From assembly GCF_013114835.1 (NCBI RefSeq), contig NZ_JAAVLW010000001.1:744001-808000 (forward strand): DNA of 64,000 bases, read 5' to 3'. Position 1 is the stretch's first letter; each line of letters begins with the position of its first letter. This document shows, one piece after another, positions 18,068 to 26,309 of this stretch. A program made the position numbers and the translations under genes. The notes below the pieces were generated by a model that made no database searches, had not been told where the DNA came from, and worked only from the letters and a program-made list of their open reading frames with translations. This stretch comes from Bradyrhizobium archetypum. GTDB lineage: Bacteria; Pseudomonadota; Alphaproteobacteria; Rhizobiales; Xanthobacteraceae.

Positions 18068-18203
18068 CCGTCATCCCCGCGCAGGCGGGGATCCAGTACG
18101 CCGCGGCTTATCGGCTTAACCACTGACGTCTCTGGAATAATGAATCGTCCGCCGGAGCCTGTCATCGGGCGCGCATTCGCGCGACCCGTTGGCGCACGAT
18201 GAC
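18068..18203. repeat. Dispersed intergenic repeat (CCGTCATCCCCGCG.. type)
   Basis: Begins CCGTCATCCCCGCGCAGGCG with the hairpin CCCCGCGCAGGCGGGG, continues GATCCAGTACGCCGCGGC and CACTGACGTCTCTGGAATAA, and ends with the hairpin CGGGCGCGCATTCGCGCGACCCG-like arm and GATGAC. It is a familiar repeat of Bradyrhizobium-like genomes. It abuts the truncated CaiB gene, so it may mark the deletion point. Confidence 0.75.
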
Positions 18204-18760
18204 ACTTGAATATGAGGCGGCGATCTCGCGGCGCGTCGCGTCCGAGGCTGGTCTGAAACTTCCGCCCACCGCGCCCCACATTACCTGGCCGACGTCATCG
18301 AAGCCGACGCGGTCGGACCACGGTCCCGGGCCGCCGAAGGCGGTCGCCGTGGTCAGGATGATGTCCGGCTTGACCGCCTTCAGTGATTCATAATCGAGCT
18401 TCATCGCCCGCAGCGTCTGCGGCGGCAGATTGGCGACCACCACATCAGTCGTCGCGATCAGCCGGCGCATCACCTTCTGGCCGTGCGGCTTCATCGGATC
18501 GAGCGTGATGCATTTCTTGTTGCGGTTGACCTGCAGGAACAGCGCACCCTCGCCGCCTCGCCGACCGGCGCGACAAAGCGATCCTCGCTGCCGTCGCGCT
18601 TCTCCACGCGAATGACTTCCGCGCCGAATTCCGCCAGCAGGGTCGCGCAATAGGGTCCCGCGATATATCGCCCGAAATCGAGGACGCGGACGCCCTCCAG
18701 AACTCCCCCATCGATTAACCCCTTTACCTTACTGCCCGGTTGCGCCGAGCCTTCCAGCAT
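18203..18760 (-). pseudogene. CaiB/BaiF-type CoA-transferase, truncated and frameshifted
   Basis: Remnant of a class III CoA-transferase, which moves CoA between acids. The N-terminal part [20 protein letters not shown] and [20 protein letters not shown] is in one frame; the continuation [37 protein letters not shown] and AFGGPGPWSDRVGFDDVGQ is in another. The join is near 18555-18565, and one missing base explains it. Homology stops near 18240, after about 170 of the usual 380-400 residues, where a dispersed repeat begins. The gene is not functional. The start shown (18760) is only the nearest ATG. Confidence 0.85.
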
Positions 18761-18820
18761 GTTGATGAATGAACCGGACGACCATACAATCACTGATCCT
18801 CCCCGAACGGAACATCCCAG

Positions 18821-19750
18821 ATGACTTCGACTGCACAACGGCCCTATCGCGGTGTCTTCCCCGTCGCTCCGACCATTTTCGACGATCGCGGCGAGCTCGA
18901 TCTTGAAGGACAGCGCCGTTGCATCGATTTCATGATCGACGCCGGCTCGAACGGCCTCTGCATTCTGGCCAATTTCTCCGAGCAGTTCGTCCTGACCGAT
19001 GCCGAACGCGAGAAGGTGATGCATACGGTGCTAGAGCACGTCGCCGGCCGCGTGCCGGTCATCGTGACAACGACGCATTTCGGCTCGCGCATCTGCGCCG
19101 AACGCAGCCGCCAGGCCCAGGATGCGGGCGCTGCGATGGTGATGATCATGCCGCCCTATCACGGCGCCACGTTCCGCGTGTCGGAGAAAGCCATTTTCGA
19201 ATTCTATCGCACCGTCTCCGACGCCGTCGACATCCCGATCATGATCCAGGATGCTCCGGTCGCCGGGACGCCGCTTTCGGTCGACCTGTTGGCGCGCATG
19301 GCGCGAGAAATTTCCAACATCCGCTATTTCAAGGTCGAGGTGCCGATGGCGGCGGCGAAGCTGCGCGACCTCATCGCCGCCGGCGGCGACAGCATCGAAG
19401 GTCCCTGGGACGGCGAGGAAGCCATCACGTTGATGGCCGATCTCGATGCCGGTGCGACCGGCGCGATGACGGGCGGCGGCTATCCTGATGGCATAAGGCA
19501 GATCATCGATCCCTATCTGGCGGGGCGCCGCGACGAAGCGATGGCGGCCTATGCACGCTGGCTGCCGCTGATCAACTACGAGAACCGCCAGTGCGGGTTG
19601 CAGGCCGCCAAGATATTGATGAAGGAAGGCGGCGTGATCGGCTCGGAGGCGGTGCGTCACCCCCTGCAGAAGGTACACCCGGCGGCGCACGCCGGCCTCA
19701 TCGAGATCGCCCGCCAGCTCGATCCCGTGGTGTTGCGCTGGGGACGGTAA
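18821..19750 (+). CDS. araD: DapA-family lyase, probable L-2-keto-3-deoxyarabonate dehydratase
   Basis: 309-residue class I aldolase-fold enzyme. The Schiff-base lysine is in IRYFKVEVP (about 170). The usual YN of dihydrodipicolinate synthase is replaced by QD in IPIMIQDAP, so it is not DapA. The pattern [63 protein letters not shown] and the end [10 protein letters not shown] agrees closely with my memory of Azospirillum L-KDA dehydratase (non-phosphorylative L-arabinose pathway, giving 2-oxoglutarate semialdehyde). No arabinose dehydrogenase or lactonase is beside it. Family certain; activity probable. Confidence 0.78.
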   Translation: MTSTAQRPYRGVFPVAPTIFDDRGELDLEGQRRCIDFMIDAGSNGLCILANFSEQFVLTDAEREKVMHTVLEHVAGRVPVIVTTTHFGSRICAERSRQAQDAGAAMVMIMPPYHGATFRVSEKAIFEFYRTVSDAVDIPIMIQDAPVAGTPLSVDLLARMAREISNIRYFKVEVPMAAAKLRDLIAAGGDSIEGPWDGEEAITLMADLDAGATGAMTGGGYPDGIRQIIDPYLAGRRDEAMAAYARWLPLINYENRQCGLQAAKILMKEGGVIGSEAVRHPLQKVHPAAHAGLIEIARQLDPVVLRWGR

Positions 19751-19874
19751 CAAATAGCCGTCATCGACCGGCACCGCCCTGCGGCAGGGCATAACCGGCT
19801 GCTCGTCGCGCCTTGACCGAGGAACGTCGCCGTTCTCTGCGCATTGAGGCGTAGAGACATGGGGACCGTTCGAT

Positions 19875-20900
19875 ATGAACAATGTGCGTCACCTGCACGA
19901 GACCAAGCCCGAGCCAGCCAAGGGCGAGGCGGACGCTTCGGCGCCCGCGGGCGATCAGGCCCGCGGCCGCCGCGCGGTGTCACCGTGGCAAATTCCCTGG
20001 AAGGGCTGGAAGGACATCCTGATCAGGACCTACCGGCAGGTCGGCGAAGACCGGCTTCTCGCGGTCGCCGCCGGCGTCGTCTTCTACGGCCTGCTTGCCC
20101 TGTTCCCGGCGATTACCGCCCTCGTCTCGTCCTACGCGCTGTTCGCCAAGGCAAGCACGATCAGCGACCACATGACGATGCTTGCCGGCATCCTGCCGGA
20201 GGGTGCGCTCGGCATCGTGAAGGATCAGGTAGATCGGGTGCTTGCCAAGGGCGACGTCAAGCTGGGTCTGGCGTTTGCCCTGTCCTTCCTCCTCGCCGTG
20301 TGGAGCGCCAATGGCGGCATCAAGGCCATCATCGATGCGCTCAACGTGGTCTATGACGAGGACGAGAAGCGCGGCTTTTTCAAGCTCAACGCGGTTTCGC
20401 TCGCGTTGACCTTTGGCGGACTGCTCGGCGTGCTCCTCGCCATCGGCTCCGTGATCGCGCTCCCGATCGTTCTGTCGACAATCGGACTTGGGGCCGTTAC
20501 CGATGCCCTGTTTCGATTTGGACGGTGGCCCGTTCTGGTGCTGACGATGCTTGTGGGCCTCGCGGTGCTCTACCGGTTCGGACCAAGCCGCCGCTCGGCG
20601 CAATGGCGCTGGCTCAGCGTCGGCAGTGTATTTGCAACGCTGACATGGCTTGCCGGATCGGCCTTGCTATCATTCTACCTCGCCAATTACGCCAACTACG
20701 ATGCGACATATGGCTCGCTCGGGGCTGCGATCGGCCTGATGATGTGGATGTGGATGTCGACGATCGTCGTGCTGCTCGGCGCTGAACTCAATGCGGAGAT
20801 CGAACATCAGACCGCCGCCGATAGCACGGAGGGCGGAAACAAGCCGCTGGGCCGTCGCGGGGCGAAGATGGCCGACACGATCGGCGAAGCGAAATCGTAA
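19875..20900 (+). CDS. YihY/virulence factor BrkB family inner-membrane protein
   Basis: 341-residue integral membrane protein of the YihY/BrkB family, with about six transmembrane segments (for example LLAVAAGVVFYGLLALFPAI, LGLAFALSFLLAVW, LALTFGGLLGVLLAIGSVIAL, WPVLVLTMLVGLAVLYRFGP, GAAIGLMMWMWMSTIVVLLG). The motif GAELNAEIEHQ near the C-terminus is a family signature. The first 40 residues are charged and cytosolic. Members were once called ribonuclease BN by error; the true function is unknown. It stands between the aldolase gene and a DUF3750 gene, all on the same strand. Confidence 0.9.
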   Translation: MNNVRHLHETKPEPAKGEADASAPAGDQARGRRAVSPWQIPWKGWKDILIRTYRQVGEDRLLAVAAGVVFYGLLALFPAITALVSSYALFAKASTISDHMTMLAGILPEGALGIVKDQVDRVLAKGDVKLGLAFALSFLLAVWSANGGIKAIIDALNVVYDEDEKRGFFKLNAVSLALTFGGLLGVLLAIGSVIALPIVLSTIGLGAVTDALFRFGRWPVLVLTMLVGLAVLYRFGPSRRSAQWRWLSVGSVFATLTWLAGSALLSFYLANYANYDATYGSLGAAIGLMMWMWMSTIVVLLGAELNAEIEHQTAADSTEGGNKPLGRRGAKMADTIGEAKS

Positions 20901-21103
20901 GCAGCGTAAACGGAATGTTCCTGTTTTTCTCGAGCAGGCTCGGATGTCTTGGTTCGCTGTTACTTTCAGCCGCTGTGACCATCGGCCTGCTTTTCGCCTT
21001 CGGCGTTCTCCGTTTCTAGTTTTCGGGAAACGCTGAACTGGAAATCAGCATTCCAAACACCTACATCAAGTGCCCGCAGACCGCCCCCGATCGATTCCCC
21101 GCC

Positions 21104-21844
21104 GTGAAAAGATATCTCCTGATTCTTGTTCTCCTCGTGCTCGTCCCCATGGCTGTTTCCGCCGTGAAATATCTGCTCGGCGAGCGGCGTGGGAACTGGC
21201 AGACGGCCGACCGGTCGAGTGCCGGGCTTCTTCCCAAAGCCTCCGAGCATGCCGATGCCGTCATCAGGGTCTTCGCGGCGAGAACGGTACGCTGGCGCGG
21301 GATATTCGCGGTTCACACCTGGATCGTCGTGAAGGAGCGCGGCGCCAGCCGCTATAGCCGATATGACTACACGGCCTGGGGTGAACCGATCCGGATCGAC
21401 GGATTCCAGGCTGACGGCCGCTGGTTTGGCGCGGTCCCGGAAACGGTCGTCAGCGTCGACGGTCCGAAGGCGGAAGCGCTGATTCCCAAAATCCGCTCGG
21501 TGATCGAGACTTACAAGTTTCGAGCCAATGGAGATTACAGCGCCTGGCCCGGTCCGAACTCCAACACGTTCATCCAGGCGATACTGGATGCCGTTCCGGA
21601 ACTTGAAGCGGTGTTGCCGCCGACGGCGATCGGCAAGGATTATCCTTACCATGGCAATTGGCTCGGCTTCACGCCGTCGCGCACCGGCGTTTTTGCTTCG
21701 CTCGGAGGTTATCTTGGGCTGACGGTCGGATGGATCGAAGGATTCGAGCTCAATCTCTTCGGCGGCGTCCTCGGCTTTGACATCCGCCGCCCCGCATTGA
21801 AATTGCCCGCTGTCGGCCGGCTCGGGGTGCCGGTTGGTCCGTGA
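21104..21844 (+). CDS. DUF3750 domain protein
   Basis: 246-residue protein with a leading hydrophobic helix (LLILVLLVLVPMAVSAV) serving as signal anchor, the rest being outside the cytoplasm. Conserved features of the DUF3750 family are FAVHTWIVVKERGA, YTAWGEPIR, AWPGPNSNTFIQAIL and LPPTAIGKDYPY. Function unknown. It ends about 100 bp before the convergent glucosidase gene. Assignment comes from the GPNSNTF core and overall layout. Confidence 0.8.
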   Translation: MKRYLLILVLLVLVPMAVSAVKYLLGERRGNWQTADRSSAGLLPKASEHADAVIRVFAARTVRWRGIFAVHTWIVVKERGASRYSRYDYTAWGEPIRIDGFQADGRWFGAVPETVVSVDGPKAEALIPKIRSVIETYKFRANGDYSAWPGPNSNTFIQAILDAVPELEAVLPPTAIGKDYPYHGNWLGFTPSRTGVFASLGGYLGLTVGWIEGFELNLFGGVLGFDIRRPALKLPAVGRLGVPVGP

Positions 21845-21948
21845 TAGCGGTATCGACCATAGCGAGGGATTGCCTAGATTGCCTGCCTGCCGCCATTCAG
21901 TGTTTGCGAGGAGATGTAGGTCAGTTCGGACGCACTCTCACCGGCGAT

Positions 21949-23544
21949 TCACTGGTTTATCCTGACAATCACACCTTCATTCGGCCTCAGATGCGTCGGA
22001 CCCTCGATCTTGCCTGGCTCACGGTCGAGGTAAGTTGATATTAGTGTGACGCCGCGGCCCTGCCATTCCCACAATCGCGGCTCCCTGCAGAGATTGAGAG
22101 CGACCACGATCTCGGCTTTGCCCAGGGCGCGTGCGAACCAGAACACGTCGTTGTGCGACCGCCGCGGCCGGTACTCACCATGCAGCAGGCAGGGCTCGGT
22201 GCGCCGCAAGGCGATCAGTTCACGGTAGAGGTTCAGCAATGATCGCGCGTCGCACCGTTGTCCCTCAATGTTGCGCGAACGATCTTCGCTGAGCGGCAGC
22301 CAAGGCTCACCGGTGGTGAACCCACCGCGCTCGGTATTATGCCAGCGCAGCGGCGCGCGCTCGGGATCGCGGTTGAGACCAAATCCCTTCACCAGTTTTT
22401 CGAACGGGTCGCGAACTCTGTCGGGCGGAATCTTCACCTGCTCCGATCCGATCTCGTCGCCGGCAAACAAAAACGGCGTGCCACGGATCGTCATCAAGAG
22501 CATTGCGAGAATTCTCGACTGCGCCTCGCCAAGTTTGGTCGCCACGCGGTGCTTGTCGTGACCCCCGATCACGAAGTCGGGCCAGGCGCCATCCGGGATC
22601 GCATTGAAATAGGCATCGATCGTCGCCTGTAGCGCAATTGCATTCCATTGAGTATCCAGAAGGGCGAAGTTGAGGGGCAGATGTAGCCGCGGCTTGCTGT
22701 TGCCGTAGAAGTGACCGATGCGGTCCGTCTTGCCCTGCACCTCGCCGCACAGCAGCCGCTCGTCGTATTCGTCGAGAACGCCCCTTACGTATTCGAGGCA
22801 ACGCATGGCTTCGGGCCGGTCGTCGGTGAAGACAGGCATGTATTTTTGCGGCGGCGGCGTGGTGTCGTCAGCTTCGGGATCGGGGGGATTGTCGCGCAGA
22901 AGCTCGTCCTTGATCAGCACCGCGCTGGCATCGACGCGAAACCCGTCGACGCCGCGATCGAGCCAGAAGCGCATGGTATCGGCCATGGCTTGGTGAACCT
23001 GTTCGTTCCGCCAGTTCAGGTCGGGCTGGCTGGTCAAGAACGAGTGGTAATAGAACTGTCGGCGCGGCTCGCACCATTCCCAGGCGCTGCCGCCGAACCG
23101 GCTGAGCCAGTTGTTCGGCGGCCCGCCATTGGGAGCTGCTTCCGCCCATACGTACCAATCGGCCTTCGGATTATCCCGGGAGGTGCGGCTCTCCTGAAAC
23201 CAGGCATGCTGGTCGGACGTGTGGTTGGGCACGAAATCGAGAATGAGCTTGATGCCATCCTTGTGCAGGGCATGTAACACACGTTCGAAATCTTCCATCG
23301 TGCCGTAGCGCGGATCGACAGCGCAAAAATCTGAAATGTCGTAACCAAAGTCGTGATCGGGACTTTTGTAGATCGGGGTCAGCCATACGGCGCCGACACC
23401 GAGCCATTTGAGATAATCGATCCGTTGCAACAGACCCGGAAGATCGCCATAGCCATCACCGTTGCTGTCTTGAAATGAAATGGCTGCGATTTCGTAGATG
23501 ACGGCGTTGCGCCACCAAGCCGTCGATGTTTCCTTTGCACTCAC
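21949..23544 (-). CDS. GH13 alpha-amylase/alpha-glucosidase family protein, copy 1 (altered region IV)
   Basis: About 531 residues from the GTG at 23544 (AAGGAG upstream but rather distant). TIM-barrel glycoside hydrolase family 13. Region I DFVPNHTSDQH, region II DGFRVDAS (nucleophile Asp), region III LLCGEVQG (acid Glu) are kept. Region IV reads GGHDKHR where the family has GNHDxxR, so the Asn before the catalytic His-Asp is Gly. It lies directly downstream of a paralogue of the same family and is more diverged from the norm. It may act on alpha-1,4 or alpha-1,1 glucosides, or have an altered specificity. Confidence 0.85.
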   Translation of the reverse strand: MSAKETSTAWWRNAVIYEIAAISFQDSNGDGYGDLPGLLQRIDYLKWLGVGAVWLTPIYKSPDHDFGYDISDFCAVDPRYGTMEDFERVLHALHKDGIKLILDFVPNHTSDQHAWFQESRTSRDNPKADWYVWAEAAPNGGPPNNWLSRFGGSAWEWCEPRRQFYYHSFLTSQPDLNWRNEQVHQAMADTMRFWLDRGVDGFRVDASAVLIKDELLRDNPPDPEADDTTPPPQKYMPVFTDDRPEAMRCLEYVRGVLDEYDERLLCGEVQGKTDRIGHFYGNSKPRLHLPLNFALLDTQWNAIALQATIDAYFNAIPDGAWPDFVIGGHDKHRVATKLGEAQSRILAMLLMTIRGTPFLFAGDEIGSEQVKIPPDRVRDPFEKLVKGFGLNRDPERAPLRWHNTERGGFTTGEPWLPLSEDRSRNIEGQRCDARSLLNLYRELIALRRTEPCLLHGEYRPRRSHNDVFWFARALGKAEIVVALNLCREPRLWEWQGRGVTLISTYLDREPGKIEGPTHLRPNEGVIVRINQ

Positions 23545-23617
23545 GCGCCCAGCTAGCTCCTTTTGGTTAGGCGGATGCCTCACGTGAGTTCCAAACGTCC
23601 GCTGGATGCGGTGGTTC

Positions 23618-25216
23618 CTAACGGCTCGGCAGATCGATGACGAGCCCCTCATCACCAGTAAGCGTGACGGTGCCCGGAATCAGATCTCCGTCCCGCTTCG
23701 CCTCAGTTGAAACCAGGATCCTCGCATGCGCGTCCTCCTCCAGCTTCAGGGCCTGCGGGCGGTCGGTCAGATTCAAGACGACGAGAAGCCTGCTGTCATT
23801 GAACTCCCGGTAATAGGCCAACAAATCCTCGTCGACGACATATGGCCGATACGAGCCAACCGACAGCGCCGGCGTTTGCTTGCGCAGGTGCAGGAGGCGA
23901 CGATAGAGATTCAGGATCGAACGGGCGTCCTCACGCAGCGTCGCGACATTGTTCGACCGCCAACCGTCCGCCAGCGGCAGCCACGGATCGACCCTGCTGA
24001 AGCCGGCATGCTCGCTCGCGTCCCACTGCATCGGCGTGCGGGCGCCGTCGCGGCCGACCCCGATTCCTGGCACGTTGCGCTCGAAGGGGTCGCGCACGCG
24101 GTCGCGGGGAATGTCGACCTGAGGCATTCCCAGTTCATCGCCGTAATAGATGGTTGGCGTGCCTCTTAGGGTCAGCAACAACATGGCGGCGGTGGCGGCC
24201 TGCCGTCGCCCCACCCTGCTGGCAATACGCGGTCGGTCATGATTGCCGAGCACCCAGTTCGGCCATCCACCTTTGGGCAGAGCCTCTTCATATTCGGTGA
24301 TCAGCGCCTGGATGTGCTTTGCGTCCCAGCGCGCATTGAGCAACGCGAAATTGAACGGCAGGTGCACCCCGCCGAGATCCCTGCCGTAATAGGCGACCAG
24401 GCGCTCGACCGGCAGGTATATCTCGCCGATCAGCAGACGATCCGGAAACTCATCGACCGTCCGGCGCAACATCGCGACGACATCGTGCACCTCCGGCAGG
24501 TCGGTGGTGTAGAGCGGGATCAGCGCTTCATGCGGCGGCCTGCCGTCCCGATGATTCGGGTTGAGCGGATTGTCGCGGCACTGTTCGTCCTTGATCAGGT
24601 GCCAGATCACGTCGACGCGGAAGCCGTCGACGTCCTTTTGCATCCAGAAGCGAAGCACATCCTGCATGGCCGCCACGACTTCCGGATTTCGCCAGTTGAG
24701 GTCGGGCTGGGAATTCAGAAACGCATGATAGTAGTACTGGCCGGTGGCGGGATCGAACTGCCAGGCGCTGCCGCCGAAGTCGGACATCCAGTTGTTGGGC
24801 GGACCGCCATCAGGGGCTGGGTCACGCCAGATGTACCAATCGCGCTTCGGACTGTTGCGCGACGCGCGGCTTTCGACAAACCACGCATGCTGGTCGGAAG
24901 AATGGTTCGGGACAAAGTCCAGGATCACCTTGATGCCGCGCGCATGCGCTTGTGCAATCAGCCGCTCGAAATCCGCCATGGTGCCGAAGATCGGATCGAT
25001 ATCGACATAGTCGGCGATGTCGTAGCCGAAATCTTTCATCGGCGAACGGAAGATCGGCGAAATCCAGATCGCATCGACGCCGAGATCGACCAGATAGGGC
25101 AGCCTTTGGCTGATGCCCTTGAGATCGCCTACGCCATCGTCATTGCTGTCCTGAAAGGACCTTGGATAGATCTGATAGATGACGGCGGATTCCCACCACG
25201 GCCTCGATCCATTCAT
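23618..25216 (-). CDS. GH13 alpha-glucosidase
   Basis: 532-residue oligo-1,6/alpha-glucosidase type enzyme starting WWESAVIYQIYPRSFQDSN. All catalytic regions are canonical: DFVPNHSSDQH (I), DGFRVDVIWH (II, nucleophile Asp), LIGEIYLPVE (III, acid/base Glu), LGNHDRPR (IV). The C-terminal beta domain ends EGLVIDLPSR. It should hydrolyse short alpha-glucosides such as maltose, sucrose or trehalose-like sugars in the cytoplasm, there being no signal peptide. A second, less regular paralogue follows, its start about 75 bp beyond this gene's stop, probably in the same transcript. Confidence 0.93.
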   Translation of the reverse strand: MNGSRPWWESAVIYQIYPRSFQDSNDDGVGDLKGISQRLPYLVDLGVDAIWISPIFRSPMKDFGYDIADYVDIDPIFGTMADFERLIAQAHARGIKVILDFVPNHSSDQHAWFVESRASRNSPKRDWYIWRDPAPDGGPPNNWMSDFGGSAWQFDPATGQYYYHAFLNSQPDLNWRNPEVVAAMQDVLRFWMQKDVDGFRVDVIWHLIKDEQCRDNPLNPNHRDGRPPHEALIPLYTTDLPEVHDVVAMLRRTVDEFPDRLLIGEIYLPVERLVAYYGRDLGGVHLPFNFALLNARWDAKHIQALITEYEEALPKGGWPNWVLGNHDRPRIASRVGRRQAATAAMLLLTLRGTPTIYYGDELGMPQVDIPRDRVRDPFERNVPGIGVGRDGARTPMQWDASEHAGFSRVDPWLPLADGWRSNNVATLREDARSILNLYRRLLHLRKQTPALSVGSYRPYVVDEDLLAYYREFNDSRLLVVLNLTDRPQALKLEEDAHARILVSTEAKRDGDLIPGTVTLTGDEGLVIDLPSR

Positions 25217-25420
25217 GGCTGTCGATCATTCCGATGCAAGGACCACAAAGGCGGATCGCGATGAACAATGTTGCCGAAGGATGGCGAAATCTTCATGACT
25301 GCGGACCGCGGCGTTTCGCGACAACAATTCGTCGGGATAGCTCAGGTTCCGAGCCACCTAACCGGATGCAAACGCTGGAACCTTCGTTTCGGTCAGACGT
25401 AAGAATCACGGAGGACCGAC

Positions 25421-25612
25421 ATGACCGATCAACAGACCTTTGCCTTGCTGCTGGGCGAGGCAGCGATGGCCGTTTGGGGCGATATGCCGCGCGACATCCA
25501 GGAAGCGTTATTCGAGACCGCGATGCGCGAGCGCGAGGACCTGCGCCATGGCCTCGCTTGCCTGCTGCATGAGCGTCATCCCAGAACCCAACATCCGGCG
25601 AAACCGGCGTGA
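25421..25612 (+). CDS. Small hypothetical protein (63 aa)
   Basis: MTDQQTFALLLGEAAMAVWG... with GGAGGACCGAC directly before the ATG gives it a strong start. It is acidic to neutral and mostly helical, rich in Glu/Arg pairs in the middle (ETAMREREDLRHG), ending in a basic tail. No domain is recognised. It lies alone between the glucosidase gene (divergent) and the phosphatase-family gene (convergent), so it is a single transcript. Existence is supported by ribosome site and codon use only. Confidence 0.6.
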   Translation: MTDQQTFALLLGEAAMAVWGDMPRDIQEALFETAMREREDLRHGLACLLHERHPRTQHPAKPA

Positions 25613-25625
25613 CGGCGGGTGAACC

Positions 25626-26309
25626 CTAATCCGCGAACGCGACATCCGCGATCACGGGAAGATGGTCCGAATAGGCGCAGGCCTTGCGATCGGTCCAGGC
25701 CGAACGGATCGTCAGATCGCGCGAGGCGTAGATCCGGTCGAGCCGCATCATCGGCAAGCGCGACGGAAATGTCCTGAGCCGCGTTCGCACCGGGCAAATC
25801 CGCGCCAGCACCCCACGTACCGACTTCACCCAGAACCAGTCGTTGAAATCGCCAATTACGAGGGTCCTTGTCGGCTGCACCAGGTCGGCCAGGGCATGCG
25901 CCTGGGCGTGCCGTTCATGGATGCTCAAGCCGAGATGCGTGGCAATGACGCTGACGTCCCCCAGGCGGGACACGATGCGCGCGGCGATCGCCCGGCGCGG
26001 CTCGCGCTCCTGATACGAGACATCGGAGATTGTCGGCGGCTCGGCGAAGGGCCAGCGGCTGAGCAGCACCTGCCCGTAGTCGCCGTCTTCCGTGACGATC
26101 GACCGCGCGTCGACGCTGTGGCCGCCGACCGCTTTTGCCAGCAGGGCAAAGGGATCATCGGTCCGTCCGCGCGAGTCGACCTCCTGCAGCGCGACGATGT
26201 CGGGCGCCCAGTGCCGGATGACGGAACAGACGCCGTCGACATCGAATCTCGGGTTGAGATGGAAGATGCCATGGACGTTCCACGTCATGATGCGCAGCGT
26301 CGCCGTCAC
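25626..26309 (-). CDS. Endonuclease/exonuclease/phosphatase family protein
   Basis: 227-residue EEP-fold metal-dependent phosphodiesterase from the GTG at 26309. Motifs: MTWNVHG (Asn), IVALQEVDSRG (metal Glu), ATHLGL, VIGDFNDW (Asp-x-Asn catalytic pair), and the end AYSDHLPVIADVAF (catalytic Asp-His). Such enzymes cut nucleic acids or phospholipid headgroups. The start overlaps the stop of the phospholipase D-VTT gene (GTGA), so the two are translated together, which favours a lipid- or membrane-related job. The open frame extends further upstream inside that gene but lacks homology there. Confidence 0.88.
   Translation of the reverse strand: MTATLRIMTWNVHGIFHLNPRFDVDGVCSVIRHWAPDIVALQEVDSRGRTDDPFALLAKAVGGHSVDARSIVTEDGDYGQVLLSRWPFAEPPTISDVSYQEREPRRAIAARIVSRLGDVSVIATHLGLSIHERHAQAHALADLVQPTRTLVIGDFNDWFWVKSVRGVLARICPVRTRLRTFPSRLPMMRLDRIYASRDLTIRSAWTDRKACAYSDHLPVIADVAFAD

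Noticed and set aside
18821..19750. Dihydrodipicolinate synthase (dapA)
   Set aside because: The catalytic Tyr of the YN motif is replaced by Gln-Asp and the overall pattern agrees better with L-KDA dehydratase.
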